Source: Paenibacillus tundrae (GTDB taxonomy: Bacteria; Bacillota; Bacilli; Paenibacillales; Paenibacillaceae). Taken from it: DNA of 64,000 nt. Of this stretch, positions 1 to 8,597 are shown piece after piece. Below the pieces are notes generated by a model. It saw only the letters and a program-made list of their open reading frames with translations, had not been told where the DNA came from and did no database searches. The first letter of the stretch is position 1; the number at the start of each line of letters is the position of its first letter. The stretch covers positions 3,224,001-3,288,000 of the forward strand of contig NZ_CP145605.1 of NCBI RefSeq assembly GCF_036884255.1, written 5' to 3'. Both the position numbers and the translations under genes were made by a program.

Positions 1-91
1 ATGACACATAATCGGACTAATTAAACGTATCAACGACATATGGGTCATAGCCAACCTCCTGTTAATGGAAGAGAGAGAAAGGAGTGGGATG

Positions 92-1006
92 ATGGTCATG
101 CCAGCGTACGGATCAGGCGCGATGCCAACAGTATGGCAGCCCCAGGATTTACATGAACTGAGCGAGCTGAGGAATAGGCTTCAGGGTAGATATTGTTTTA
201 CTGCTGGTGGAACGTTACTTCGAACGCAGTGGGAGGGTGGTTTAGTTGCTTCTCCTGAGCACTTGATATGCCTTTCCGAGCTTCCGGGTGTAAGTGACAT
301 ATATGCTGAAGAGCAGCAGCTGGTGATTGGTGCATTGACTCGTCTGAACAGTTGTGAGGCAGATACGCTGGTGGCACAATTTCCCCTTTTGCAAGAGGCT
401 ATTCGCGTGATCGCTGCCCCTTCCATCCGAAATGTGGCAACGTTAGGTGGCAATATTGTATCGGGTGTGGGTGACACGATTACTGCCTTGTTAGTTTACG
501 ATGCGCAGTTATGTTGGATGACAGATCGAGGTATGGAAATTCGCAGCTTGGCATCATGGCTAAGCGGAGGACAGGATGGACGTCGGAATCCGGAAGATGT
601 CCTGGTCTCTATTCATCTACCGATGCAAGACAAGGATTCGCTGGAAGTTGATATGGGTCACCACAGTCCACACATGAAGGAGATAAGCTACTATCGCAAA
701 CTAGGACGGCGTGAAACCTTTAGCGCCTCTCTGGTGACAGTGTCAATCCATGGTGAAATTGGCGTGGATGGTCGTTGGAAACGGATGGCGATCGCCGCAG
801 GCGGAGGATCGGGTATGGCGATGCGATTGCCACTGTGCGAGCAGCTGCTTCTTGATGAAGTAGCATCGGTAGGGCAAGCAGCGGTTCTTGCATCGATGGT
901 TATGAATGAATTCGTAACATATGGCGATGCATTCGCCTCAGAACGATATCGGAAACAGACTGCTGGAAATTTGCTTGCTGCTGGTCTGTGGGAAGCAATG
1001 AATTAA
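92..1006 (+). CDS. pucC: Molybdenum hydroxylase (xanthine dehydrogenase type), FAD-binding subunit
   Basis: This is the FAD-binding subunit of a three-subunit xanthine-dehydrogenase-type molybdenum hydroxylase, which passes electrons from the 2Fe-2S subunit to the acceptor. The middle of the protein has the family motif APSIRNVATLGGNI, where the TLGGN stretch contacts FAD, and the C-terminal half resembles the CO-dehydrogenase flavoprotein C-terminal domain. The frame is open from an ATG at 65, but the Shine-Dalgarno AAAGGAG lies at 78-84, so the ATG at 92 (7 bases downstream, 304 residues) is the better start. The molybdenum and iron-sulfur subunits follow in the same order as B. subtilis pucC-pucD-pucE. 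The substrate (hypoxanthine/xanthine or another heterocycle) cannot be fixed from sequence. Confidence 0.85.
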   Translation: MVMPAYGSGAMPTVWQPQDLHELSELRNRLQGRYCFTAGGTLLRTQWEGGLVASPEHLICLSELPGVSDIYAEEQQLVIGALTRLNSCEADTLVAQFPLLQEAIRVIAAPSIRNVATLGGNIVSGVGDTITALLVYDAQLCWMTDRGMEIRSLASWLSGGQDGRRNPEDVLVSIHLPMQDKDSLEVDMGHHSPHMKEISYYRKLGRRETFSASLVTVSIHGEIGVDGRWKRMAIAAGGGSGMAMRLPLCEQLLLDEVASVGQAAVLASMVMNEFVTYGDAFASERYRKQTAGNLLAAGLWEAMN

Positions 1007-1040
1007 TTAGAATGTAACACATCGGGAAGGGGGAGAGAGG

Positions 1041-3344
1041 ATGCTGCTGAATCGAAAGGTTAGTGGAAAACGATGGCATTTGCGCCCAGATGGAATCGGT
1101 AAAGTGACAGGACAACTCCAATATTTGACGGATATGACACACCCGGATATGGTCTATGGAAGAGTGCTTCGAAGCGTCTATCCTTATGCACGGATTATTT
1201 CAATTGATACGTCCGAAGCTGAAGCTATGGAAGGTGTTCTAGCCGTTCTTACGTCGAAGGACGTGCCTGGCCTGAATCGGTTTGGGATTGCAACTCCAGA
1301 TCAACCCGTATTCTGTGAGGATGTTGTCCGTTATGTAGGCGATGCGATTGCAGCAGTGGCTGCCATCTCTTCTGAGCGGGCAGCACTTGCTCTGGATGCC
1401 ATTCGTGTTGAATACGAAGAATTACCTCCATTGGACAGCACGGATGTAGCACTTGCTCCAGGTGCACCTGAACTGCATGAGCATGGACCGGGCAATGTAT
1501 TACATCGCACCGAAATTAAACGAGGCAAGATAGAGGAAGCTTTTGCAGCCTGTGAGCATGTGGTGAGTGAGACGTACTATACACCTCGCCAGATGCATGC
1601 CTATATGGAAACAGAGGGTGGGCTTTTTATCCCTGATGAGTCAGGTAGACTTCATGTGTATGCAGCTACGCAGCACGGGTATAAAGACCGGATGCAGCTC
1701 GCGCGAATTATTGGTTGCCTCGAGGAAGATATCCGGGTCGTCTCCTCGCCGATTGGTGGTTCTTTTGGTGGAAAAGATGAATTGAACGTCCAGCCGTATG
1801 GCGCGCTCTTAGCTCTTCGTTGTTTGCGTCCTGTGAAGATGCATAATTCGCGGAAAGAATCTGTTCGTGCTGGTCTGAAACGGCATCCGATGAAGATTGA
1901 GATGCAAACAGGTATTAGTCGCGAAGGTATCATTCAAGCTCATCGAGTTCGAATTACGGCAGATACGGGTGCGTATGCCACGTTAGGAGCACCCGTGCTT
2001 AATTTTGCAACAGAGCATTGTCTTGGTCCTTATTCTATTCCGCATGTTGATGTGGAAGGGGTCTCTGTGTATACCAATAACGGTTTATCTGGTGAATTCC
2101 GTGGGTTTGGTGGAAATCAAGCGATCTTTGCAATGGAAGGGCAGATGGATCGTCTGGCTGAAATAATGAGAATGGATCCATGGGAATTCAGAAGACGTAA
2201 TATGAGGGGGAAATCAGACCCGGGACCACTCAATCAGCGTATTCTCGTAACAGATGGCTTGTCTCAGGTGTGGGAGGCGATGGAACGCTCTGATCTATGG
2301 CAAAAATATCAGCAGCCACCGCCCAATTCGTCGCTGCCTCCATGGATCAAACGTGGAGTAGGTGCAGCTCTGGCTATGCATGGCGCGGGGTTAGGCTATG
2401 GAATTCCTGATCCCGCGGGAGGGCGCTTATCCTTGAATAAGGATGGCAAGATAGAGGTGGCTTTTAGTTACGAGGAGTTTGGTCAGGGCCTCATTGCTAC
2501 ATTAGAAATTATGCTCTGTGACTTGTTTCAATGCAGTACGTCGGATCTTAGCATCATCATAGGAGATACAGACCGGGTACCACACAGCGGTTCCAGCACT
2601 GCATCACGTTCAACCACGATGGCGTGGATGGCTCTGCAACGTTTGCATACACCGTTTCGTTCGAAACTGTTGTCAGTCGCTGCGGCGAGTGTAGGGATTG
2701 CAGCAGAAGAACTTGTAACCGGACCTGGAGGGATATGGCGGAAAGGTCAGCTCCAGCCAACCGGAATGCTGGTATCCTATGTGGATCTAGTGCAGCAGGG
2801 TGAAGAGGAAGAATGGATTTTCGATACACAATTCGCATATCCAACAACGCCAGATCAGGTCGTAGGTGGACACTATCTATACACGTATGCAGCGGTTGCT
2901 GCAGAGGTTGAAGTCAACACATTGACTGGTGAGGCTAAATTGTTGGATACGCACCATGTCGTTGCGGCAGGTCCTGTCATTAATCCCATGGGTTTCATAG
3001 GACAGATCGAAGGCGGCAGTGTGATGGCACTCGGGTTTACATTAACTGAGGATGCACTCATGCAGGATAGCCGTTATGTAACAACCAACCTTGATACCTA
3101 CTTAATCCCAACTATTCGAGATATTCATACTGACTTGAAAGTAGAAGCGATTGAAGATCTACCTGAAGGAGATCCATTTGGACCAAGGGGAATTGGCGAA
3201 ATCGGATCTGTAGCACTAGCTCCAGCAATAACTGCTGCTATTCAGCAAGCGACAGGTGTATGGGTGAACCGCTTGCCTGTATCACGTGAACAACTGATGA
3301 AGCCTGTCGATGTACCGTTACAGGAAGGAGTGCAACCCTCATGA
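1041..3344 (+). CDS. pucD: Molybdenum hydroxylase, molybdopterin-binding catalytic subunit
   Basis: Large catalytic subunit of the molybdenum hydroxylase, 767 residues, the usual length for a free-standing molybdopterin subunit. It starts with the family's a/b hammerhead region (GIGKVTGQLQYLTDM). Further on it has the glycine-rich SSPIGGSFGGKDE and GEFRGFGGNQ motifs that line the molybdopterin pocket. The C-terminal GIGEIGSVALAPAI carries the glutamate that acts as catalytic base in this family. The start is preceded by a purine-rich GGGGGAGAGAGG. The gene ends in an ATGA overlap with the iron-sulfur subunit, so the two are translationally coupled. B. subtilis PucD is the nearest named match by recognition; the exact substrate is inferred, not shown. 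Confidence 0.87.
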   Translation: MLLNRKVSGKRWHLRPDGIGKVTGQLQYLTDMTHPDMVYGRVLRSVYPYARIISIDTSEAEAMEGVLAVLTSKDVPGLNRFGIATPDQPVFCEDVVRYVGDAIAAVAAISSERAALALDAIRVEYEELPPLDSTDVALAPGAPELHEHGPGNVLHRTEIKRGKIEEAFAACEHVVSETYYTPRQMHAYMETEGGLFIPDESGRLHVYAATQHGYKDRMQLARIIGCLEEDIRVVSSPIGGSFGGKDELNVQPYGALLALRCLRPVKMHNSRKESVRAGLKRHPMKIEMQTGISREGIIQAHRVRITADTGAYATLGAPVLNFATEHCLGPYSIPHVDVEGVSVYTNNGLSGEFRGFGGNQAIFAMEGQMDRLAEIMRMDPWEFRRRNMRGKSDPGPLNQRILVTDGLSQVWEAMERSDLWQKYQQPPPNSSLPPWIKRGVGAALAMHGAGLGYGIPDPAGGRLSLNKDGKIEVAFSYEEFGQGLIATLEIMLCDLFQCSTSDLSIIIGDTDRVPHSGSSTASRSTTMAWMALQRLHTPFRSKLLSVAAASVGIAAEELVTGPGGIWRKGQLQPTGMLVSYVDLVQQGEEEEWIFDTQFAYPTTPDQVVGGHYLYTYAAVAAEVEVNTLTGEAKLLDTHHVVAAGPVINPMGFIGQIEGGSVMALGFTLTEDALMQDSRYVTTNLDTYLIPTIRDIHTDLKVEAIEDLPEGDPFGPRGIGEIGSVALAPAITAAIQQATGVWVNRLPVSREQLMKPVDVPLQEGVQPS

Positions 3345-3889
3345 GTAAACCGCTAGCTAACTTCTGGACAGCCGTTATTAATGGGGAAGAGCAGCAGTTA
3401 CAGATCACTCCAACGACTAGGCTTGTTGATATTCTAAGGACGCATTTGAATCTAACAGGTACAAAAGTATCTTGCGAGGTAGGTCGCTGCGGGGCATGCA
3501 TGGTTCTAATGGATGGTGACCCGGTAAATTCCTGCTTATTGATGGCTTATCAATGCCAAGGTCGCGAGATCACAACGATTGAAGGACTGAGCGGAAATCA
3601 AGAAGGGGATCTGCACCCGATTCAACAAGCATTTGTTGAAGAAGGGGGATTTCAATGTGGTTACTGTACGCCCGGGATGGTGATATCCACCAAAGCATTA
3701 CTGGATCAACATCCGCAACCAACGCAAGAACAGATCGAAATTGGTCTCTGTGGTAACTTGTGTCGTTGTACTGGATATGGCGGTATCCTTCGTGCCGTAA
3801 AGAGCGCAGGGGAGAGCCTGTGTGCAGCGGATAAGATTACGGAAAATACGGAGATGGAACGAAATGATTATGATGTCGTGGATTCTTAG
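3341..3889 (+). CDS. pucE: Molybdenum hydroxylase, 2Fe-2S subunit
   Basis: Iron-sulfur subunit of the same enzyme, 182 residues. Two cluster-binding sets are complete: the plant-ferredoxin type Cys45, Cys50, Cys53 and Cys65 (CEVGRCGAC then C), and the helical-domain set Cys106, Cys109, Cys141 and Cys143 (CGYC and CRC). It overlaps the molybdenum subunit by four bases. The last 20 or so residues, after the second cluster domain, are acidic and not conserved in the family as I know it. Xanthine dehydrogenase maturation genes (XdhC/MobA type) are not seen downstream; if present they must lie upstream of the window. A terminator hairpin follows at once. Confidence 0.9.
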   Translation: MSKPLANFWTAVINGEEQQLQITPTTRLVDILRTHLNLTGTKVSCEVGRCGACMVLMDGDPVNSCLLMAYQCQGREITTIEGLSGNQEGDLHPIQQAFVEEGGFQCGYCTPGMVISTKALLDQHPQPTQEQIEIGLCGNLCRCTGYGGILRAVKSAGESLCAADKITENTEMERNDYDVVDS

Positions 3890-3904
3890 GTTCATAACGT
3901 TAAG

Positions 3905-3951
3905 AAGACCGGGTGCTAGAGTGGAGTTTTCCATAGGGCATCCGGTCTTTT
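3905..3951 (+). terminator. Rho-independent terminator after the molybdenum hydroxylase genes
   Basis: A 12-base stem AAGACCGGGTGC (3905-3916) pairs with GCATCCGGTCTT (3938-3949) with one G-T wobble, and is followed by T residues. It sits 15 bases after the stop codon. Confidence 0.8.
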
Positions 3952-4000
3952 CTGTGGAAAGCTCGTATTAATTAGCTATATAAAAACGAAGCTCCATCTC

Positions 4001-4195
4001 TAACGAACCCAGTTGGTCTTAATGGCGGCAGAATTTCATTATTAGCATGCTAACGAATCATTGGCACGTATTTGGGCACGAGGATTAGCTCCATTTGGCG
4101 GTATTTCTTCATAATAAGCATTCTCAGATTCGTTACCATTTCCATTCATTGTCCTCGAGCCCAATAAGGTCTCTATGATTCGTTAACACCTACGA
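4001..4195. repeat. Intergenic repeat with TAACGAATC ends, arranged as direct and inverted units
   Basis: TAACGAATCA at 4051 recurs inverted as TGATTCGTTA ending at 4195, and the next roughly 40 bases of each arm match imperfectly (TTTGGGCACGAGGA against the complement of CCTCGAGCCCAATA). A second inverted ATTCGTTA ends at 4135, and a partial forward unit starts at 4001. The GGCGG...TTCAT..TA.AGCAT segment also appears twice in direct orientation (about 4024 and 4097). The unit carries no coding sequence. It looks like a small palindromic intergenic repeat, possibly a remnant MITE. Confidence 0.5.
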
Positions 4196-4935
4196 GTTTC
4201 TATATCAGAATGCTTGAGCAATAGCTCGATTGAAAAGGTGAGAACAAGATGCGGGCGCAGCTCCAAGCTCTAAATAAGACATTCATTACATCATTATTAA
4301 GATAAATAATTGGTTTTGAAATGAAGCTATCCAAAAAATATCGCAATTGAATCGTATTTTATATACGTAACAAATATTATGTAAACTTATTATTTTCGAT
4401 ATCAGCCATAAGCTGTGTCTATAAGCTTTTAGAAATCCATAGGTGTTTTTAGGGGCTAATTGAGCTGTATTTTGGTCTTAACGATTGAACAAAACGTATT
4501 AAGTTATTTCCCTTAAAATTTCTAGAATTAATGATTATATTAATCAATATGACGAAGTTTATAATCGTTTTCGATATGCAACACTAAAATTCATTTTTCT
4601 CCTTGCAATTTAAAATATTTTCTTATTTGATCGTTGTTTAACGAACTAGTCACACAGGCATCAAACGATAATATTGATAGCCTGATTAATAATGTAATTA
4701 TATGGATTAAAAGGAAGTTAAGACAGGCGTTCTTTAAGAAATACAACTCCAGTTCTGCTTCAAAATTGACCTTAAAAATGTAAAAACACCTTCACGATCC
4801 GCTTATGGCATGATGAAGCGAAAAGATGAGAAATGCGGCTATTACGCGGTTTTTAGATCATTCTCATATGGATTTGCGATGGATTTAGCAACGCTTTCAA
4901 TGTATGCTTTTGAAAACTGGAAAGGAAGTGGGAAA
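4196..4935. other. Long AT-rich non-coding stretch
   Basis: About 740 bases with no convincing reading frame, no tRNA-like fold that I could recognise and no clear riboswitch. It is clearly richer in A and T than its neighbours. The promoter of the glpX gene must lie in its last part, but no good -35/-10 pair stands out. Confidence 0.5.
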
Positions 4936-6027
4936 ATGGAACGCGAACTGGCGTTGGAAATTGTCAGAGTAACAGAATTGGCTGCTTTAGCCTCAGCACC
5001 ATGGATGGGAAGAGGAGATAAGAACAGCGCAGATGAAGCGGCTACTTTGGCCATGCGCGCCATGTTCGATTCCGTGTCTATTCGCGGCACGGTAGTAATC
5101 GGTGAAGGTGAAATGGACGAAGCGCCCATGCTGTATATCGGTGAGGAAGTGGGCAACGCGGAAGGACCTGAGGTAGACGTAGCTGTAGACCCTCTGGAAG
5201 GTACAGAAATCGTAGCTAAAGGTCTAAATAATGCTTTATCGGTTATTGCGGTGGCTGGGAAAGGAAACCTGCTCCATGCACCGGATATGTATATGGAGAA
5301 GCTAGCTGTTGGCCCTGCTCTCGTTGGCAAGGTCAGCATTGAGGATCCAGTTGAAGTCACTTTGGAAAAGGCCGCGGCCGCCCTGAACAAAAACATTTCG
5401 GATTTGACTGTCATGATTCTGGATCGTATCCGTCACGAAAGTACCATCAAAACGCTGCGTAAGGTTGGGGTACGGATCAAATTCCTCAGTGATGGTGACG
5501 TTGCAGGTGCAATGGCTCCTGCTTTCCCGGAAGCGGGCATTGATCTGTATGTTGGATCGGGAGGTGCACCAGAAGGTGTGCTGGCTGCTGCTGCATTATC
5601 ATGCTTAGGTGGTGAAATACAAGGTCGCTTGATGCCGGCCAATGCCGACGAGTTCCAGCGCTGCTTGCAGATGGGAATTGATAACCCCTATAAAGTATTA
5701 ACGATGCAAGATATGATCGGCACAGAAGATGTTATTTTTGCAGCAACAGGTGTAACACCAGGTGAGATTCTGGGAGGTGTGCGTTATTTAGCGGATGATC
5801 GGGCTGAGACGGACTCCATTGTGATGCGGGCCAAAACGAAAACAATCCGTTTCATTCGTTCACAGCATTTCCTGCCGAACAAGGAAGTGTTGCACAAAGT
5901 AAGACAGCTACAGTCCATTCCAGAACCGTCTGATCGTATCCCGAGTCATATGAAGACAATGGAGCAGGCGGAGTTTAGCCAATCCTCTGTAGACCATAGT
6001 CTAATGACTTCAGCAGAACACGGATGA
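4936..6027 (+). CDS. glpX: Class II fructose-1,6-bisphosphatase (GlpX)
   Basis: Gluconeogenic fructose-1,6-bisphosphatase of the GlpX type, 363 residues from the start chosen here. The frame is open from 4810, but the family begins with MERELALEIVRVTELAAL, which starts at 4936 behind the Shine-Dalgarno AAAGGAAGTGG (4921-4931); the upstream 42 codons are not part of the family. The metal and phosphate binding core DPLEGTEIVAKG and the glycine-rich GSGGAPEGVLAAAAL are intact. The gene stands alone, with a long non-coding region before it and a terminator behind it. B. subtilis uses both class II and class III enzymes, so this need not be the only fructose-bisphosphatase. Confidence 0.92.
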   Translation: MERELALEIVRVTELAALASAPWMGRGDKNSADEAATLAMRAMFDSVSIRGTVVIGEGEMDEAPMLYIGEEVGNAEGPEVDVAVDPLEGTEIVAKGLNNALSVIAVAGKGNLLHAPDMYMEKLAVGPALVGKVSIEDPVEVTLEKAAAALNKNISDLTVMILDRIRHESTIKTLRKVGVRIKFLSDGDVAGAMAPAFPEAGIDLYVGSGGAPEGVLAAAALSCLGGEIQGRLMPANADEFQRCLQMGIDNPYKVLTMQDMIGTEDVIFAATGVTPGEILGGVRYLADDRAETDSIVMRAKTKTIRFIRSQHFLPNKEVLHKVRQLQSIPEPSDRIPSHMKTMEQAEFSQSSVDHSLMTSAEHG

Positions 6028-6103
6028 AGGAAACGCTCGACAAACTAATAGGATTATAGAATAATATGTGCTTTTATTAAATGGACTTCAGAAACTAAAT
6101 AAG

Positions 6104-6138
6104 ATGGGGATTCTGCCTTGCGCAGATCCTCATTTTTT
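6104..6138 (+). terminator. Rho-independent terminator after glpX
   Basis: ATGGGGATTCTGC pairs with GCAGATCCTCAT across a short loop and is followed by a run of seven T. Confidence 0.75.
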
Positions 6139-6151
6139 TGTGTAAAAAGCA

Positions 6152-6167
6152 TTGACAACGTTTACAA
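6152..6167. promoter_or_regulatory. LacI/CcpA-type operator upstream of the LacI regulator gene
   Basis: TTGACAACGTTTACAA fits the degenerate cre pattern TGWNANCGNTNWCA at every fixed position and is nearly palindromic around CG. The TTGACA could also act as the -35 box of the regulator's promoter. It may be an autoregulatory site of the adjacent LacI protein, since CcpA and other LacI members bind similar sequences. Confidence 0.55.
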
Positions 6168-6178
6168 CCCATGAGAAA

Positions 6179-6194
6179 ATGTACGCGCGTACAT
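6179..6194. promoter_or_regulatory. Perfect 16-base palindrome upstream of the LacI regulator gene
   Basis: ATGTACGCGCGTACAT is a perfect inverted repeat about 90 bases before the start codon and 12 bases after the cre-like site. Its spacing relative to TTGACA at 6152 places it at or just past the expected -10 region, a typical repressor position. Which protein binds is unknown. Confidence 0.45.
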
Positions 6195-6285
6195 AAAATG
6201 ATGAAATTTTAAACTTATATGTGAATTCCGACATGATGAACGATCATGTTCTATTAATTCAGTTCAGTTAAAGGGGGTGAATGTC

Positions 6286-7326
6286 GTGGCATCACGTAAA
6301 GAAGTGGCTGAGCTTGCGGGTGTCTCTGAGGCTACCGTATCCCGTGTGTTAAATGGAGTTGGGCCAATCAAAGAGGAAACCAAGCGCAAAGTACTTCAAG
6401 CTTCTGAGCAACTTGGATACGTTCCGAGTGCACTCGCTCGCAGTTTTGCTAGGAGCAAAAGCGGTAACCTCGGTGTAGTGATGCCTTATGTTCCTAAAGC
6501 ACATTTGTTCTCTGCCTATTTCTTCTCTGAAATGTTAAGTGGTATTGGGAACAAGGCGCGGGAAAGTGGAATGGATCTGCTCGTTATGTTTCGAACACCG
6601 GATGAGGTTATGAATTACACAGATCTGTTTCGTAGGCAGAAGATAGATGCTTGTATCATTCTTGGTGCAAGAGACGATCCGGGAGAACTGTCGGCACTGC
6701 AGCAGCTTCATCAGGAAGGGCATCCATTTTGCGTCATGAACCAGCATTTTGCAGGTCAATCCTTCGTGGAAGTGGATGCGGATCATATTGAGGGTAGCCG
6801 GCAAGCGATTCGCCATCTGACCGATCAGGGCTACCGCAAGATTGCTTTTCTCAACGGACCAGACAGCTATTCGAACAGTCAAGAACGATTGCAGGGTGTT
6901 CAGATGGGGATGCAGGAAGCCCAAATGGAGCTAGATCCCAGCCTGTTACTGGAAGGTAACTACAGTAGACGAAGTGGTCTGGAAGCTGCGGGGCGCATAG
7001 CTGATCGCCTACATGAGATTGATGCTGTATTTGCAGCAAACGATCGGATGGCCATCGGGGTAATGCATGGGTTGCGCGAGCGTGGCATACCGGTTGAGGA
7101 TTTCCCTGCTTTTGTAGGGTACGATGACTCCGATGCCGCCGAAATGGCGGTTCCACCGTTGACCAGTGTGCGGGTTCCGTTTTACGAGATGGGGGAGCTT
7201 GCTACTAAGAAACTCATTGATGAGAAGGTAGGAATTCCGCCTACGAATCTTACTCGTCTATCTTCAGACTCCACCAGACATCTATTACCCACCGAGTTAG
7301 TTGTTCGTGCTTCATCGATCCGTTAA
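6286..7326 (+). CDS. LacI family transcriptional regulator
   Basis: Sugar-responsive DNA-binding repressor, 346 residues. The N-terminus has the LacI helix-turn-helix and hinge (EVAELAGVSEATVSRVLNG, then GYVPSALARSF), followed by a periplasmic-binding-protein-like effector domain (GNLGVVMPYV to the C-terminus, with FAANDRMAIGVMHGL). A GTG at 6277 lies inside the Shine-Dalgarno AAGGGGGTGA (6271-6280), so the GTG at 6286 is the likely start. It heads the oxidoreductase cluster and probably controls it, and itself, through the sites at 6152-6194. The effector is not evident; the neighbours suggest a sugar, inositol or keto-sugar. Confidence 0.88.
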   Translation: MASRKEVAELAGVSEATVSRVLNGVGPIKEETKRKVLQASEQLGYVPSALARSFARSKSGNLGVVMPYVPKAHLFSAYFFSEMLSGIGNKARESGMDLLVMFRTPDEVMNYTDLFRRQKIDACIILGARDDPGELSALQQLHQEGHPFCVMNQHFAGQSFVEVDADHIEGSRQAIRHLTDQGYRKIAFLNGPDSYSNSQERLQGVQMGMQEAQMELDPSLLLEGNYSRRSGLEAAGRIADRLHEIDAVFAANDRMAIGVMHGLRERGIPVEDFPAFVGYDDSDAAEMAVPPLTSVRVPFYEMGELATKKLIDEKVGIPPTNLTRLSSDSTRHLLPTELVVRASSIR

Positions 7327-7365
7327 TGGTAGATAATCACTTGAATTCCCAAGGAGGAAATGATC

Positions 7366-8538
7366 ATGTCAAAACATCTTCGTGTAGGAATGGTTGGATA
7401 CAAATTTATGGGGAAAGCACACAGTAACGCTTATCGAAGCCTACCCATGTTTTTCCCGTCAGCCCCTTTGCAGCCTGAAATGTCCGTCATCTGCGGACGT
7501 AACGAGCAAGGTGTTCAGGAGGCCGCTAACCAGTTTGGGTGGTCTGAGAGTGTAACGGATTGGCGTGAGCTGGTAAAGCGAGATGATATCGATCTTATAG
7601 ACATTAACGCGCCAAGTGATGCACACAAAGAGATTGCAATTGAAGCTGCACGTCAGGGTAAGCATCTATTCTGCGAGAAACCCTTGGCACTATCACTCGC
7701 GGATTCCCGTGAGATGCTCCAAGCAGCCGAGGATGCGGGCATTGCTCACATGGTAGGGTTCAATTATCGTTTCTCCCCAGCAGTGCAGTTAGCCAAAGAT
7801 CTGGTGCAGAGCGGACGCTTGGGTAAAATCTATCACTTCCGTGCATTTTTCCTGCAAGACTGGATTATGGATCCGTCCTTTCCGCTCGTATGGCGATTGC
7901 AAAAAGAAGTCGCTGGCTCCGGCTCGCACGGCGATCTCGGCGCACATCTGATCGACCTAGCTCGCTTCCTAGTAGGAGAGTTCAAGGAAGTTATCGGTAT
8001 GAGCGAGACATTTATCAAAGAACGTCCTCTTGCTTCTGAAATGACGGGATTAAGTGCCAAAGGTAGCACAACCAGTGATGCACCGAAGGGCGAAGTCACC
8101 GTCGATGACGCAACACTATTCTTGGCAAGGTTCGCAGATGGAGCACTGGGAAGCTTCGAGGCTACACGTTTTGCAGCCGGTCACCGTAGCACGAATTCCT
8201 TTGAAATTAATGGTAGTCTCGGAAGTGTGCGGTTCGACTTTGAACGTATGAATGAATTGGAGGTTTATTTCACCAAAGACGAAGAAGATGTGCAAGGATT
8301 CCGCCGTGTACTTGCAACCGATCCAGCGCACAAGTATGCCGAAGCTTGGTGGCCTGCTGGACACACGATTGGATTTGAACATACGTTCACCCATGAGATG
8401 TTAGAGCTTGTTACTGCAATATCGGAAGGTCGTCAGCCATCACCTAGTTTCCATGACGGTGTAGCTTGTCAAGCAGTGCTTGAAGCTGTTGAGCGCTCCA
8501 TTGATGAGCGACGTTGGGTATCCCTTGAAGAGATGTGA
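7366..8538 (+). CDS. Gfo/Idh/MocA family oxidoreductase
   Basis: NAD(P)-dependent dehydrogenase of the glucose-fructose oxidoreductase/inositol dehydrogenase family, 390 residues. The Rossmann start (RVGMVGYKFMGKAHSNAY), the conserved CEKPLALS segment with its substrate-binding lysine, and the GSHGDLGAHLIDLARFL region are all present. An ATG at 7360 overlaps the Shine-Dalgarno AAGGAGG (7351-7357), so the ATG at 7366 is preferred. It lies 39 bases after the LacI gene, as its probable first target. Members of this family oxidise hydroxyls of sugars or polyols; the substrate cannot be read from sequence. Confidence 0.88.
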   Translation: MSKHLRVGMVGYKFMGKAHSNAYRSLPMFFPSAPLQPEMSVICGRNEQGVQEAANQFGWSESVTDWRELVKRDDIDLIDINAPSDAHKEIAIEAARQGKHLFCEKPLALSLADSREMLQAAEDAGIAHMVGFNYRFSPAVQLAKDLVQSGRLGKIYHFRAFFLQDWIMDPSFPLVWRLQKEVAGSGSHGDLGAHLIDLARFLVGEFKEVIGMSETFIKERPLASEMTGLSAKGSTTSDAPKGEVTVDDATLFLARFADGALGSFEATRFAAGHRSTNSFEINGSLGSVRFDFERMNELEVYFTKDEEDVQGFRRVLATDPAHKYAEAWWPAGHTIGFEHTFTHEMLELVTAISEGRQPSPSFHDGVACQAVLEAVERSIDERRWVSLEEM

Positions 8539-8597
8539 GTCTAAGTGCATGTAGGCTAAAACTATAATGATAATTTAGGAAAGCGAGTGATTAAGTG

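Noticed and set aside
1..64. Possible coding end or operator at the left edge
   Set aside because: ATGAC/GTCAT segments are seen, but the stretch is too short to support a gene or site.
65..91. Upstream start for the FAD subunit
   Set aside because: These codons contain the ribosome binding site AAAGGAG (78-84); the ATG at 92 is correctly spaced.
4810..4935. N-terminal extension of glpX
   Set aside because: No ribosome site at 4810 and the extension is not part of the GlpX family; the normal N-terminus starts at 4936 behind AAAGGAAG.
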